From positions 62,001 to 126,000 of the forward strand of contig JAEQBH010006373.1 in assembly GCA_016808115.1 (NCBI GenBank): a DNA stretch of 64,000 bases, read 5' to 3'. A model generated the notes under the pieces. The model worked only from the letters and a program-made list of their open reading frames with translations, was not told the DNA's origin and made no database searches. Below are positions 1-11,481 of the stretch, piece after piece. The stretch comes from Tetrastigma voinierianum (taxonomy: Eukaryota > Streptophyta > Magnoliopsida > Vitales > Vitaceae). A program made the translations under genes and the position numbers. How positions within the stretch are numbered: the first letter of the stretch is position 1; every line of letters starts with the position of its first letter.

Positions 1-109
1 CTAACAAAATAAGAAAAATCTCAATTTTCTATTTGACATGTGTCGATGCGAGTCGAGGAAGGGACGTAGGGTTCGATAGTGAAAATATTGGAGGCCATGG
101 AGATCACCT

Positions 110-660
110 CAGATGCCGAATAAAATGACGACATTCCAACTAGAGGGTGAATCCAAAGCATGGTGGGATTGGGTTAAGGCCTTAGGGGACATAGAGGCAA
201 TGACATGGGGAGAGTTCCATGAGCTCTCCATGGGCATTAGACAAGCGCTGAACATCTGCGAGGCAGAGTTCCTAGAGCTAGCGAGGAACAATGACGGTGT
301 TAGAGTATGTGGCTAAGCTCAGGAGTTGCCATTTTTCCCTGTGACTATGTGGCCACCCGACATGGCGAGTGAAATGGTCTGAAATTGTCCATCGAGCAGA
401 TTGTGAGGATTCTCCTCCATGAGATTGACTCTATGGTCAGGACAGCTTTGGCCACAGAAAGAGAGATTGATGACGCACGGAGCATCCGTGATGCGGGTGT
501 TAGTCAGAAGAAGAGGGAGAATCAGTCTTCTTCTAGCTCGGGGAATAAGTAGAGGACTTCTGCTTCATGAGGATTTTAAGGACAGGGCTAAGCAAGGTTA
601 TTGGGGCCGGAGGTCAGTCGGGCATCTAGCGGATGAGGCGAGATGACATCTTTATCATTG
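110..660 (+). pseudogene. gag: GYP1 gag remnant, copy A
   Basis: Gag is the structural capsid protein of LTR retrotransposons. Positions 113-316 read a retrotransposon-gag-type segment with ALGDIEAMTWGEFHEL and EFLELARN. After a frame change, 418-549 reads IDSMVRTALATEREIDDA followed by a basic, Ser-rich stretch, ending at a TAG at 550. The order matches the middle and tail of plant gypsy gag. Frameshifts and the stop make it non-functional. A second copy lies near 34985-35560 with other frame breaks. The bases between about 660 and 1000 are degenerate gag tail with no certain zinc knuckle. Confidence 0.75.
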
Positions 661-1074
661 CAGAAGCCTTGACACATGAGATGGGGTTGCACATAGAGGC
701 AAGGATCCCGGAGGTTATGGGACACTCATCCCGTCATTAGTGGGACATGCATACACGGTTGTCTCTCCTTGACACGAGGGCAAGGGAACCAGTATCAGTC
801 CCAAGGTGTGGCATAGGCACCGATTATTTCGTAGATAGGCCAGAGAGGCCAGGGCATGGGTCAAGGTCGGGTACAGGGCTCATAGGTCGGGACTTCGGGG
901 ACCCAGGGGCATGTCTACACCATTACACCTCAGGCGGGCAGACGAGGATCAATCAATTATTCAAGGTGTGTTTCTCTTGTCCACACCTATGGGCAAGAGT
1001 ATTGTTTGATTCTGTAGCATATCAAATAATGATTGTGTATCTTAGTGTGTGTGAATTCGAGACGAAATTACGGT

Positions 1075-1085
1075 AAGGGGAAGAA
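1075..1085 (+). other. Polypurine tract of GYP1
   Basis: The tract AAGGGGAAGAA directly precedes TGTAAAACACGG, the first bases of the GYP1 3' LTR. It is the expected plus-strand primer for reverse transcription and fixes the LTR start at 1086. The equivalent stretch is deleted in copy B near 35920. Confidence 0.75.
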
Positions 1086-2702
1086 TGTAAAACACGGAAA
1101 AATTTAACTTTAGAAAAATTGCAAAAGATAGTAAAAATTGCCAAATGGTTCAGAGAAGCCTAGAAAATTACTCTAGATCTCGGATAAGTGAAAGGACTTC
1201 ACCGTTGGATTAGATCCTCAATCTAGTTACCAGAATGATTGAGTGTTAAATTAAGACAACCAAATTTTTCACGATTTTTCGAGGAACCTTGGGTGCCTTA
1301 TGGACCCAAAAAATGGGATTTTTGAGAACAATCTTGAAAGTAGAATAAATAAATTAGGTAAAGTTGATTTAAAAGAAATTGAACTTGAACCGGGATGAAA
1401 TAAAATATTTGAGCAAAGCGAGGAGACAAAGGGTTGCGACACATGGTGCAACGTGGGCCTTGTCTTTAAAACTTCAGGATAAGTTAGAAAAGGTCAAACT
1501 GGAGAGAGCGTGAGGGGATTTGCAATTGAAAAAAAAAAAAACAAAAACAAAAACGTGAGAGAAATAAATAAAGCATTGGGTGTCAATGTGTGTGCTCTAA
1601 CATGTTGACATGAGATGAACTGTTTTATGCAATGGCCATTACATGGCTTTCTTGTGTGTGTCATTGCTTGATCATAGAATGACATGTTGAATGTGAATGT
1701 CGAAATATGTGCATGCATGATAGGTTGACATAGATATGAATGATTTATGGAAGTCATATGCAAATGATGTGATTGTCCATGACATCGGTAAGTAATGTGG
1801 ATTGTGTTGTTCATGTAGCATTCATTATGCATGTGACATGATATAACATGCAATGGCATGTTGCATTGCATATGCATGGGGAAGTCGCATTAAATGGGTG
1901 TGAGTGCATGGTTGATGTCGACATATTGTGTTGGTGTTCGATGGTGGGTTCGGTAAAATGCAACAACGTCCAAAATGAGTCTCATGGTTGCATAAAAGAA
2001 AAAGGAAATGAAAAATACATGTGTTGTGTATAGCAAGAAGGGATAGATACGCACTTGTGTGAAAAACATGGTATTCTTGGTTAGACATATGTATCAAGCG
2101 ATGAAAGTTTGTGAAAGTGTTGGAAGGCGTCACGAAAGCCTACGGTGAACTCCACAGGAAATTTACTACTCACAAAACACAGGGACTTGAGTAAAAAAGA
2201 AGTGAATATTAGAGTTTAATGCAATGGATTTTGATTTATAAAGAAAAAGCTTTGTTTAGGAAAAATGGTATTTGATGGAGCATAGTTTCACACTTAGCAT
2301 ATCATGTGTGAGGAGTTGGTGAGGACTGGGACATGGGAAGGTGAGTCGCATTCTCATCCATGGCATGTAGACATTTGAGTTGTAATGTGTATGTTTTTAC
2401 TTGAATGTGTAAATTAACATTGCATGTGCACTTAGGTGGGAATAGTAGCAAGTATTCTTTCTTTTGGGCATTGCTCGCCCGTCGTGAACCATATTTTAGG
2501 TGAAAATTAATTTTTACCGGAGGACGGGCGCTTCTTTGAGTAGTGATTTTGAAGAAGCCGAGGATGTAGTTTGATAAATATTTTTTTGTAAACTATATTA
2601 GAACAAGCTAGTTTTAATGGCATTCTGTATAAGAGTGTTGTAATAAACTCATATGGACTATTGTGATATAGTTGTATATTGTGGATATGGACAGATGGAC
2701 CC
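1086..2702 (+). repeat. GYP1 3' LTR, first part (copy A)
   Basis: The LTR starts TGTAAAACACGG after the polypurine tract and is interrupted at 2702/2703 by GYP2. It continues at 11482. It matches 35925-37521, and its 3' half matches the truncated 5' LTR 33540-34513. It contains the shared LTR block described in the findings (about 2415-2495), reading TGCACTTAGGTGGG and then a GGGCATTGCTC-type motif. The frames in this part are rich in His and Cys only because the DNA is rich in CATG-type words; they are not genes. Confidence 0.8.
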
Positions 2703-2790
2703 TGTGAGACACCCTTCTGAGTCAGGCATGATTGGCGGATCAGAACTGTTCGGGATGCTCGATACCACTAACTGTGACACCTTCACGGTC
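2703..2790 (-). repeat. Duplicated LTR terminus with internal primer-site copy (GYP2 3' LTR)
   Basis: Two tandem LTR termini of about 70 bp stand side by side: TGTGAGACACC at 2703 and TGTGACACC at 2773. They are separated by GATACCACTAAC, the reverse complement of which (GTTAGTGGTATC) is the start of a tRNA-Met primer site. The same arrangement occurs at 9181-9260 and 37522-37600. Confidence 0.7.
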
Positions 2791-3466
2791 GACTTAATTG
2801 GTGGGTCGAATAGGATTTGAGATGCTATGTTTTCTATAACTTATAAACTTTAGCTTTTATTCATATAATGTTAAACATTGCTTGAACCATATTACGTAAC
2901 GGCGGATTAAAATACATATCTGAAGCTCTATATATGGAAGTGATCAACATTTACATTGTTTACAAAAAGAAACAAAAAGACATATACGTTATACCAAAAA
3001 TCTTCCAGTGGACCCCTAGTGATGTGCTGACCTTAGCTGCTGATGTGGATCGTCTTACCCTCTGGTTTCCTCTTTTGTACGTACACGGATGAAACACCCT
3101 TGCTAAGCTTATAGCTTAGTGGGAATTTACACATATGGACGACCTCTAACAAGGGTCATCCCACTTTAAACACATGCATATCTTTATGACACATATATTT
3201 ATCCATTTCTCATGTCTACTTTCTTTTCTTATCATATTTCATATACTTTTCATGTCATTTTATCTTGTATTTCTTGTTCTTGTAACTATATATTAACTTG
3301 TATAACGATTGCTAATAAGCTACTCATATCATATACTTTATACATTCCTTTACATATACTTTTCATTTTGTTTTATGTTCATGTCTGGAAATACCACAAA
3401 AGTGGATACGGGAGATAACTGTATGTACCCGAAGGTATTATCACTGTACGAGACAGTGATCTCTGT

Positions 3467-4643
3467 TGATTAGTGCCCAAAAAGTGCTATTTTGAGCCGC
3501 GTATCGTGAGTTTGAGCACTTTATGTACTAATCCAACGTAATTAACAATTGGCACATCAAGGTCTAGGTTATACTACTAATCACATTTGTGGCTGTTTTT
3601 ATAGTTTTGGAAGATAATTAGGCAAAATTTCAAACCAAATCAAGCAGATTCCAAGCCGAACTTGTAGCTCACGACCCAGTCGGAAGGAAATTAGACCATA
3701 ATCTGGTAGTTTTTGACTTTTTCTAAAATGCCCCCTATGTATTTATGAGTAGTTTTGACATTTGTAATTTCCCTTTGACTTTGGCGGTATATAAGCCCTC
3801 GGTCGAAGCTGCATGCGAGGAAGGGCCGGGATGTAATAAAATTGTTGCCAAAGCTTTCAATTCTCCCACTTTTCTTCTTATCTCTGATTTTCTCCCTCTT
3901 TTTCCTTAATTTTCTCACCTGCCAAACACCCCTTGGGGATGACAACTCAAGGGATGGTTGCCTAAATCCCCTCATCCTTGAAGAGGAGCGGCTAGGCGAA
4001 TTTTGAGAGTGGCCCCAGTGTCACTCTCTGTTTTTCAACGCATGCACTTATGATCCTTTATGTCTTTGTATCTTGGCTCAGTATAAATCCTTCCCGATGT
4101 ACTTTGATTAGCTAGTACTTGGCAAGCTTTTAGGAGCTCGATGGATGCTTACCATAGATCCTTTGAGGCTAAGCAGTTGCCATTTATTTGCCTTTATGGG
4201 GTGGTCGAATCATTTTCTTGCTTTTGAAACATAAATGACCAATAGTAATCTATCTCTGAAAATCTTTTAGGGTTCGAGTTTTTATGGCTAAATGAAGATC
4301 CGATCGGGAAATGATTATAGGTCATCCTCCCCAGCAGCGAGGAAAGGGCTGAGACATGAGTCACCCTAAAGTTCAAACCAATTCTTTGAGACTTGAAGTT
4401 CTTTTTAAATTCTATTTCATTTGTTTAGCCAGTTTTCAAACCACCAATCACAATGTTTTTAAAAAAACCCCAAATCCAAAGTGAAATCACCATTTTACAT
4501 CAATTGTGAATCATTTTGCGCGAAAAAAACCCATCCTTGAGTTCGACCCTAAAACCACTATACTATAGTAGCTTTGCTACGACTATAGGAATTTAGGTTA
4601 CAAATATTGTTGATTATGAGTACACCTACTGCAGCACGAATCA
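3467..4643 (+). mobile_element. LTR6: solo LTR inside the GYP2 LTR (copy A)
   Basis: It begins TGATTAGTGCCC and ends GCACGAATCA (TG...CA). It is flanked by TCTGT (3462-3466) and TTTGT (4644-4648), a 5-bp target duplication with one mismatch. The other GYP2 LTR shows the empty site near 10010 (GATCTCTGTATGACCC). A TATATAAG box at 3788-3795 and the following C/T-rich leader suggest plus-strand transcription. No internal coding region remains, so this is a recombined solo LTR. A copy lies at 38321-39608. Confidence 0.8.
3788..3795 (+). promoter_or_regulatory. TATA box of LTR6
   Basis: TATATAAG lies in a GC-richer context inside the solo LTR. The copy at 38736-38741 keeps TATATA. It probably marks the LTR promoter, with transcription starting about 30 bases downstream. 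Confidence 0.5.
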
Positions 4644-5993
4644 TTTGTATGATCCAAACGGGGCCGCTATAGTGATCCAAATGGGATCTATGTCATTGGC
4701 CTAAACGGGGCCTCGATATATGTATCTGTATGCTGTAGCAATGTGTCCCTATAGCCATGCTATCTACGACACACGGTCATAGGGAGCGAGTGAAGTATTA
4801 TTATGTTTTCTTAATAATCTTTCATGTATTAAAAGATATCTCATATACATGAATACCTACTGATATCATGTATACTTAGGAGATATTAATTATCAAATAA
4901 TCTATTATACATGTTGAATTGTACTTTTTCATATAACAAATTTATCTACTTATTTGTACTTTTAATAGAATTATACTTGTTTAGGAATTTACTATCCTAT
5001 CATAGGGCATTAAGTTTGCCCATCAAACACGCCGAGTACAGTGGTTTTTTACTTAGTTTCACTCTTATTGAGCCTCATGATTCATTCACTAGGGTTCCTA
5101 TACTTTAGTTGTATGAAGTTGCGCTTAAAAATGTCAAAATCCCTGAATCCAGAATTTCTGAATGGAGTGGTACCGATACCACTTGGTGAGTCTACCCGAT
5201 CTGAACTCGGTTCTGGTGAGTGGTCCTGATACCACTTTGGATGGTACAGGTATCATTTGGTCTATGCATAAGTGGTACCTGTACCACCCACTGGTACTAG
5301 TCGGGAAATTGCCCAGAAATGGCAGATTTTCCCTCTTTTACTCGCTTTTCTTCCATACTCTTCCTCTATTCCATCTTACTTAAAAAACCTTTCATGAATT
5401 CCTCCCAAAACAACTCTAAAATGGGTCATAACCCATTTATCAACCAAACATGAAGATTAGTTAGGGTTTGTTATAAACGAGCACAATTACTTGTAATTAA
5501 ACCAAAATCTATACTCAAGGAGGACTTGTGCTCAAGCTTAGCAAACTAGGGTTTATCAGCCCTACCTCCCATGATTCTAGGGTTAGGATGAAATCCCTAG
5601 CTAAACCCTGGAGTTTCGAGACAAGCTACTATCTTCAATTCAAATCCATACAATTTCATGGAATCCATACAAACTTTAGAATTCCATAGCCAAAACCCTA
5701 CTAATTCCATACCTTTGATCTTCATTAATCTCCTCTTCTCATTCTTTTTCTTCTTCTTCTTCTTCTCTTCTCTTCTCTTCCTTCCTCTTTAAGTTTTTGT
5801 TCTCTCACAAATGAAGAACAAGCGATCTTATCTTTTTTATTGATTTTACTTTCCTTTATTTACTCATTAGTCCCTCATCTTCATTTATTTGCAATTCAAC
5901 TTATACTATACTCTACTTTAGCATACAATCTTATGAGATTATGACCCTTAGATCGTAAATTGGTAAATGACCAATTTACCCTTGTCTTTTGTA

Positions 5994-7269
5994 GATAGTC
6001 CAGACAGTTTGGGCTAAATTTCCGAGTTGTTTGCGAGATAATTGAGATGGGATTCGGGTAGTCTAGACTATATCGAGTTTGGTTTTGATCCACGGACTGA
6101 TGTCTTTAGGTTTTTATGGTGTGTTTTGGTATCCCGATAGTCGGTGACCGAGCGAGTGAAGGGACGACGGGTGTCACATTTTTATGTGGGTCCGAGATTT
6201 GGGCCATTTTGTGTGTTATTGTTGTAAAATATTAAATAACATGTTGTTGTGTGTAAAAATCATGCTAATATATGCTAGTTGATGTATTAACATGGATTGC
6301 ATAGATGTAAATTATATATAAAAATTATAATTGTCCAAGGTGTATTAATGTTTCATGTAGCACTCATATGCCATGTAACATGAAAGAAAAATCACGTGGC
6401 ATCATGCATTTCATATGCATGGTCACATTTCTTCGAGTGGGTGTGGGTGCATGGTATTGAGTTTTCACCGGTGTTGATGAATGGGTCGTGAGCTCGAAAA
6501 ATGGAACAAAGTCCAAAATTGAGACTCATGGGAGTGTAAATTGATCATAATGATAAATTACATGTTTTAGGCGGAGCAAGTTGGGGTAGATTCCCCCCCA
6601 GGGTGAAAGACCCAAATGTTATTCATGGTTGAACCTTAGTTCGGAAGCGATGTAAGTTCGAAAAATGTTGGAAGGCGTCTGGCGATCTGCGGTGAAAACC
6701 CAGTCGTGGCCGAAAAATCTGTGATTTAATAAATTAAAGATTGGAGGGTTGTCCAATGGGATGAGTCATTGGGTTAAACACCGATGACTTGTTTTTCACA
6801 CTTGGCATTCCAGGTGTGAGGGAGTCGGTTGGGACTCAGGTTGTGAGCATGAGGGGTCGCATCTCATGCAATGTTGCATAAATTGTATGAAATGTGATTG
6901 ATGTTTACGTATGCCATTGCATGTGCATTTTAGGTGGGGAGTAACCCTTGTAGGAGATTACCACTACTGGGCTTTGATCACCCCGTCGTGGGACCCCCTT
7001 TCAAGTACAAGTTAAGTGCAGGTTGCTTACTCGCATATGGGATGAGAGCCAGATATAGTTCATGTATACCTTTTTGTTGTATAAAAGGACTGTAAATGGA
7101 CCATTGATTAAATAGTCTATCATATATTTTTGTATATTTGTGAATTAAATATGCAGGAATAAATCTCAATATATTGAGATAAATGAGTGTGATATTGGGA
7201 CACCCGATATCCACAGGTTTTCGCAGGTTGACGGGTTGTCAACAGGACTCCCGGGATAGGGGTGTCACA
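5994..7269 (+). repeat. GYP3 LTR fragment joined into GYP2 (copy A)
   Basis: The right end is GGGGTGTCACA at 7269. The left part is missing at a junction with the truncated GYP2 LTR. It matches 41006-42312 and the fuller GYP3 LTR at 24999-27044 (for example GTCCGAGATTTGGGYCATTT). It carries the shared block at about 6911-6995. It lies in plus orientation, opposite to GYP2, and abuts the GYP2 reverse-transcriptase start, so it is foreign to GYP2. Confidence 0.7.
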
Positions 7270-8170
7270 GGAGCCATCCTGTACGGTGCCCTAGACATAG
7301 GGACTGTTCCTGGTATAATTTCTATGGCTAAGTCCACCTCCCTTTCGAGTGGAATACTAGGTAACTCTTAAGGGAATACATATGGAAATTCCCTTACTAC
7401 TGGAATCGTTTCTACGTCAGCTTGACCTCTCTTGGAGTCAAGTATCACGGCCAAGAATGTCTCACATCCTTCGTCATAAATCTCCTAGCTTGCATAGCGG
7501 AGATCACATTGGACATTGCACTTGTTCTAATGCCTTGTACTATCACCTTAGTTTGGTTAGAGCATCTTAACACTACTATCTTTTGACCATAATTAACGAT
7601 AGCTCGGTGCTTAGACAACCAATCCATTCCCAAAATCAAGTCAAATTCTCGAAATGGTAAGGGTATCAAATCAGTGAGAAACTCTTTTGCATGTATAACA
7701 ATAGGGCAATTTCTATATACGCTATTTACACGAATATTGTGCCCCAATGGACTAGTCACATGCATGTCATATAATAATTTCTCCATCGCTGGTATCTTAT
7801 CAAATACATGTTCAATGCATACATATGAATGGGTAGAACCAGGGTAAATCAATGCATGCATCTCAATATCATATAGAGAAAATATACCAGCAATCACTTC
7901 GGGGAGCATCCCACGATCCTCCACGAGCGCCCGCCATGCTCGTCTTGCCGCCTGAAGGCATGGGACTGATCCTCTCACGACCTTGCCCCCTGGGTCCTCT
8001 ATCTTTGGCTCACGGCCTCGTCGACCTCTACCTCTATCTCTACTCGACGGCAGTGTCGCGAACCTCTCTATGCTATTACTCAGAGGATTCCTATTGTCTC
8101 TTGACTCTTTGGGACAATTTTCCATCAAATGTTCAGTGCTTCCACATCTGAAGCACCCTCCTGTCAACAA
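7270..8170 (-). pseudogene. pol: GYP2 gag tail / protease / start of reverse transcriptase, copy A
   Basis: A minus-strand open frame of 241 residues (7445-8170) holds a CCHC zinc knuckle, CFRCGSTEHLMENC (8111-8152), an Arg-rich linker, and an aspartic-protease-like domain with GSTHSYV and FDLILGMDWLSKH. The residue where retroviral-type proteases have the catalytic Asp is Tyr (LIYPGST, codon 7844-7846), so the protease should be dead. Downstream, broken frames reach a reverse-transcriptase N-terminal motif (APYRMAP, near 7272-7292) cut off by the GYP3 LTR. The copy at 42315-42986 is also mutated at the Asp codon. Family: plant Ty3/gypsy. In life this polyprotein would process Gag and copy the element RNA in virus-like particles. 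Confidence 0.85.
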
Positions 8171-8960
8171 TCTACAAACCCTTAAATTTCGTCGATGGCA
8201 ATGAGGGCACTCTGGAATTTCTTCTTGTCCAACTGAAGCACCTCTACCTGTACTCGGTTTTACATTGGACCCTTGCCTTCAACCTCTCGTAGTGAAACTA
8301 TATTCTGATTGAGTTGGAGATTCTCTAGCTTCTTCCTGAGAAGGCAGCTCCTTTAGAAAACTTCTTCTTTTGAGATCTTTCTTTGCTGCTAGTTTCTAGT
8401 CTCTCTATTTTCATTGTAGCTTGGATTAACTGATAGAAATCCATTGTTTGGAGAGAAGTCATAGGTGCCAAATACCTTTTGATGGAATCATGCAGTCTAT
8501 CCTCAAATTGCCTACACCGAAATGCCTCAGTGAGGACCAACTCTGGTGCATACTTGCTGAGATGACTGAATTCTTTCTCATATTCAGCCACCGACAAGTT
8601 CCTTTGCTTCAAATTCAGGAACTGTTTCCCCTTGGTCTCCCTGTACATCTCGGTAACGTACTTTGCCCTGAACTCTTGAATGAGGCTCCCAGTCGTTGGA
8701 ATCCTTGGACTTCTCAATGCTAGTTCCACTAGTCATAGGCCTCACTTTGCAATAATGGGGCTGAACATGATACTCTTTGGTGGGAGGCATCTTCCTCCAA
8801 TATTCTTTGTAGCTTTTTCTAAGCAAAAACTCGAGCTTTATCGGACTCTTCGTGTTGTCCCGTGGAATTCCCTTAGTATATGTCAATCGGGCATTTAGAT
8901 GTTCATCTTTCTAATACCGGGTCATATCTGAGATATCCTCGATGGCAGCTTCATTGGCTT
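8171..8960 (-). pseudogene. gag: GYP2 gag remnant, copy A
   Basis: The minus-strand frame 8325-8729 carries the retrotransposon gag domain, with FLNLKQRNLSVAEYEKEF, LSKYAPELV and a basic tail KERSQKKKFSK. The N-terminal part continues in another frame (8584-8886), and a further piece near 8890-8960 reads EAAIEDIS with a stop. Several frameshifts separate the pieces, so this is a pseudogene. Gag would form the particle coat and, through the zinc knuckle downstream, bind element RNA. In copy B the N-terminal part is deleted. Confidence 0.8.
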
Positions 8961-9160
8961 AGCCAGCACTTGGCTCTCACTTTTGACAAATTCGAAGGAT
9001 GACGGATAATCCACGATCTCGAGTTAACTCTTTCAATTGCTTTTTTAGTTGGATTTGGAGGACGATCCAACTGTACAAAACACAAGGACATCCACATCAG
9101 GTCAACACATTACTAAACACAAGCTTTTCTATCTATACTCTACTCAAGAGCCACCTAAAC

Positions 9161-9176
9161 CTAGGCTCTGATACCA
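9161..9176 (-). other. GYP2 primer-binding site (initiator Met tRNA type)
   Basis: The minus strand reads TGGTATCAGAGCCTAG, complementary to the 3' end of plant initiator tRNA-Met. It lies four bases inside the 5' LTR terminus near 9181. This fixes the element's minus orientation. Confidence 0.8.
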
Positions 9177-9180
9177 TTAA

Positions 9181-11481
9181 CTCGAGACACCCCTTCTCAG
9201 GTCTGACCCGATTGGCATATACAAACTTGATCCGGGGTGGTCTGATACCATTAACTTGTGACACCCCTTCCCGGTCCAACCTGATTGGTAGGTCTGAACC
9301 GGATCCGGGATGCTCTGTTTTCTATAACTTAAAAACCTTAAGCTTTTCATTCATATAAGGTTAAACATTTAACTTATACCATGATACGTAACAACGAGAT
9401 ACAAAATACATATGACTCCATATATGGAAGTGTTCAACATTTACATTGTTTACAAAAAGAAACAAAAAGACATAAATTATATCAAAAATCTTCCAGTGGA
9501 CCCCTAGTGATGTGTTGACCTTGGCTACTGATGTGGATCGTCTTACCCTCTGGTTTCCTCTTCTATACCTACACGAATGAAACACCCGTGCTAAGCTTAT
9601 AGCTTAGTGGGAATTTACACATATGGACGACCTCCTAACGAGGTTATCACTTTTAAGCATGCATATCTTTATGACACATATAACATGTACATATATTTAT
9701 CTATTTCTCATGTCTACTTTATTTTCTCATAACATGTTTCTTTTCTTATCATATTTCATATACTTTTCGTGTCATTTTATACTGTATTTCTTGTTCTTGT
9801 AACTGTATACTATACTATATACCAGTGCTATGCTTCTCATATCATATCATATACTTTATACGTTCCTTTACATATACTTTTAATTTTATTTTATGTTCAT
9901 GCCTACAAATACCACATAAGTGGATCTGGGAGAAAGAAGCGCCTTTGGTACTATCATTATTCTCTATCTGTATGTACCCGAGTACTATAATTGTACGAGA
10001 CAGTGATCTCTGTATGACCCAAACGGGGCCGCTATAGTAATCCAAAAGGGATCTATGTCATCGACCAAAATGGGGCCTCGATATCTGTATTTGTATGCTG
10101 CAGCACTGTGTCCCTATAGTCATGCCTATCTATCCAACTACCCAGTCACAGGCAGGTAATCAGTATTATTATGTTTTCTTAATAATCTTTCATGTATTAG
10201 AAAGATATCTCATATACATGAATACCTACTAATATCATGTTTACTTAGGAGATATTCATTATCAAATAATATATTATACATGTTGAACTGAACTTTTTCA
10301 AATAAAAAATTTATCTACTCATTTGTACTTTTAATAGAATTATACTTATTTGAACTTACTATCTATCATAGGGCATTAAGGTTGCCCACATCAAGCTTGT
10401 AGGTACAATGCATTTTTTTTTACTTAGTTTCCTCTTATTTGAACCTAATTAGTTATTCACTAGGGTTCCTATGCTTTGGTGTATGAATTTGGGCTTAAAA
10501 ATGTCAAAATGCAAAGAAATCAGTGCCAGGAAGCGATGGCTGAATCCACTTGGATGGTGTCGGTGCCGACTCGATACGGTGAGTGGTATCGTTTCCACTT
10601 TGGATGGTATCAGTATCATTTGGTCTGAGTGGTGCAGGTACCACCACAGTGGCTCTGGGGTACCAGTGCGGAAATTACTTGAAATGGCAAATTTTCCCTC
10701 TTTCACTCGCTTTTCTTCCATACTCTTCCTCTATTCCATCTTACTTCTAAAACCTATCATGAATTCCTCCCAAAACAACTCTAAAATGGGTCATAACCCA
10801 TTTATCAACCAAACATGAAAATTAGTTGGGTTTGTTGCAGCCAGAAAGCTCAGTGCTAATAATTAAACCCCAATCTTTACTCATAGGAGGATTCCATGCT
10901 TTCGGCTTATACAAACTAAGGTTTATCATTTCTACTCCAACAATTCTAGGGTTAGTAGCAAAAATCCTAACAAACCCTAGGTTTGGAACAAGCTACTATC
11001 CATACAATTCCATGGAAATCCATACAATTTCATGGAAATCCATACAAACTTTAGAATTCCATACCCAAAACCCTACTATTTCCATACCTTTTATCTTCTT
11101 TGAACTCCTCTTCTCCTTATCTTCTTCTTCTTCTCTTCTCTTCTCTTCCTTCCTCTTTATGTTTTTGTTCTCTCACAAATGAGAGAACAAACTTGATCTT
11201 ATCTCTTTTTTATTGATTTTACTTTCCTTTATTTACTCATTGGTCCCTCGTCTTCATTTATTTGCAATTCAACTTATACTATACTCTACTTTGGCATACA
11301 ATCTTATGATATTATGACCCTTAGGTCCCTAAATTGGTAAATGACAATTTTACCCTTGTCTTTGTATAAATTCGGGTTTGCTTATTTTATTTTGACATTA
11401 TTTTATTAGAAGAAAAAATATACATTTACTGTTATTATACTAGCGGTATAAGGCTGTCAGGGTATGATTTGGGGTGTTACA
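9181..11481 (-). repeat. GYP2 5' LTR, copy A
   Basis: It runs from CTCGAGACACC (degenerate TGTGAGACACC) to GGGGTGTTACA at 11481, about 2.3 kb. The outer end abuts the resumed GYP1 LTR (CCCTGTGTGGTC). It carries the duplicated terminus (9181-9260) and the empty site for LTR6 (about 10010). It is the only complete GYP2 LTR in the window. Confidence 0.8.

Larger units (their letters stand above)
2703..5993 (-). repeat. GYP2 3' LTR, truncated, with LTR6 nested in it
   Basis: It matches 9181-11481 from TGTGAGACACC to the ACCCTTGTCTTT region at about 5985, where homology stops at the GYP3 fragment. About 150 bases of the LTR (in element sense, its start) are missing. LTR6 interrupts it at 3467-4643. 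Around 5165-5310 there are several GGTACC/GGTATC-type words in both orientations, and 5747-5786 is a CTT-rich pyrimidine run; both are also present in the other GYP2 LTRs. Confidence 0.8.
2703..11481 (-). mobile_element. GYP2 copy A: minus-strand Ty3/gypsy element inside the GYP1 LTR
   Basis: In plus coordinates the order is: partial 3' LTR (2703-5993), a GYP3 LTR fragment (5994-7269), a stub of reverse transcriptase, protease, zinc knuckle and gag on the minus strand (7270 to about 8960), the primer site (9161-9176), and the 5' LTR (9181-11481). The uninterrupted target is seen at about 34280 (GGACCCTGTGT). Here ACCC occurs at both flanks, the likely remains of a short target duplication. 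Most of pol is missing. The same architecture occurs at 37522-45297, so it predates the large duplication. Confidence 0.8.

Noticed and set aside
1494..2133. His/Cys-rich minus-strand frames of 127 and 102 codons, repeated at 36153-36682
   Set aside because: They lie inside the GYP1 LTR and arise from CATG/TGCA-rich DNA. Copies differ by frameshifts, and the element is transcribed from the other strand.
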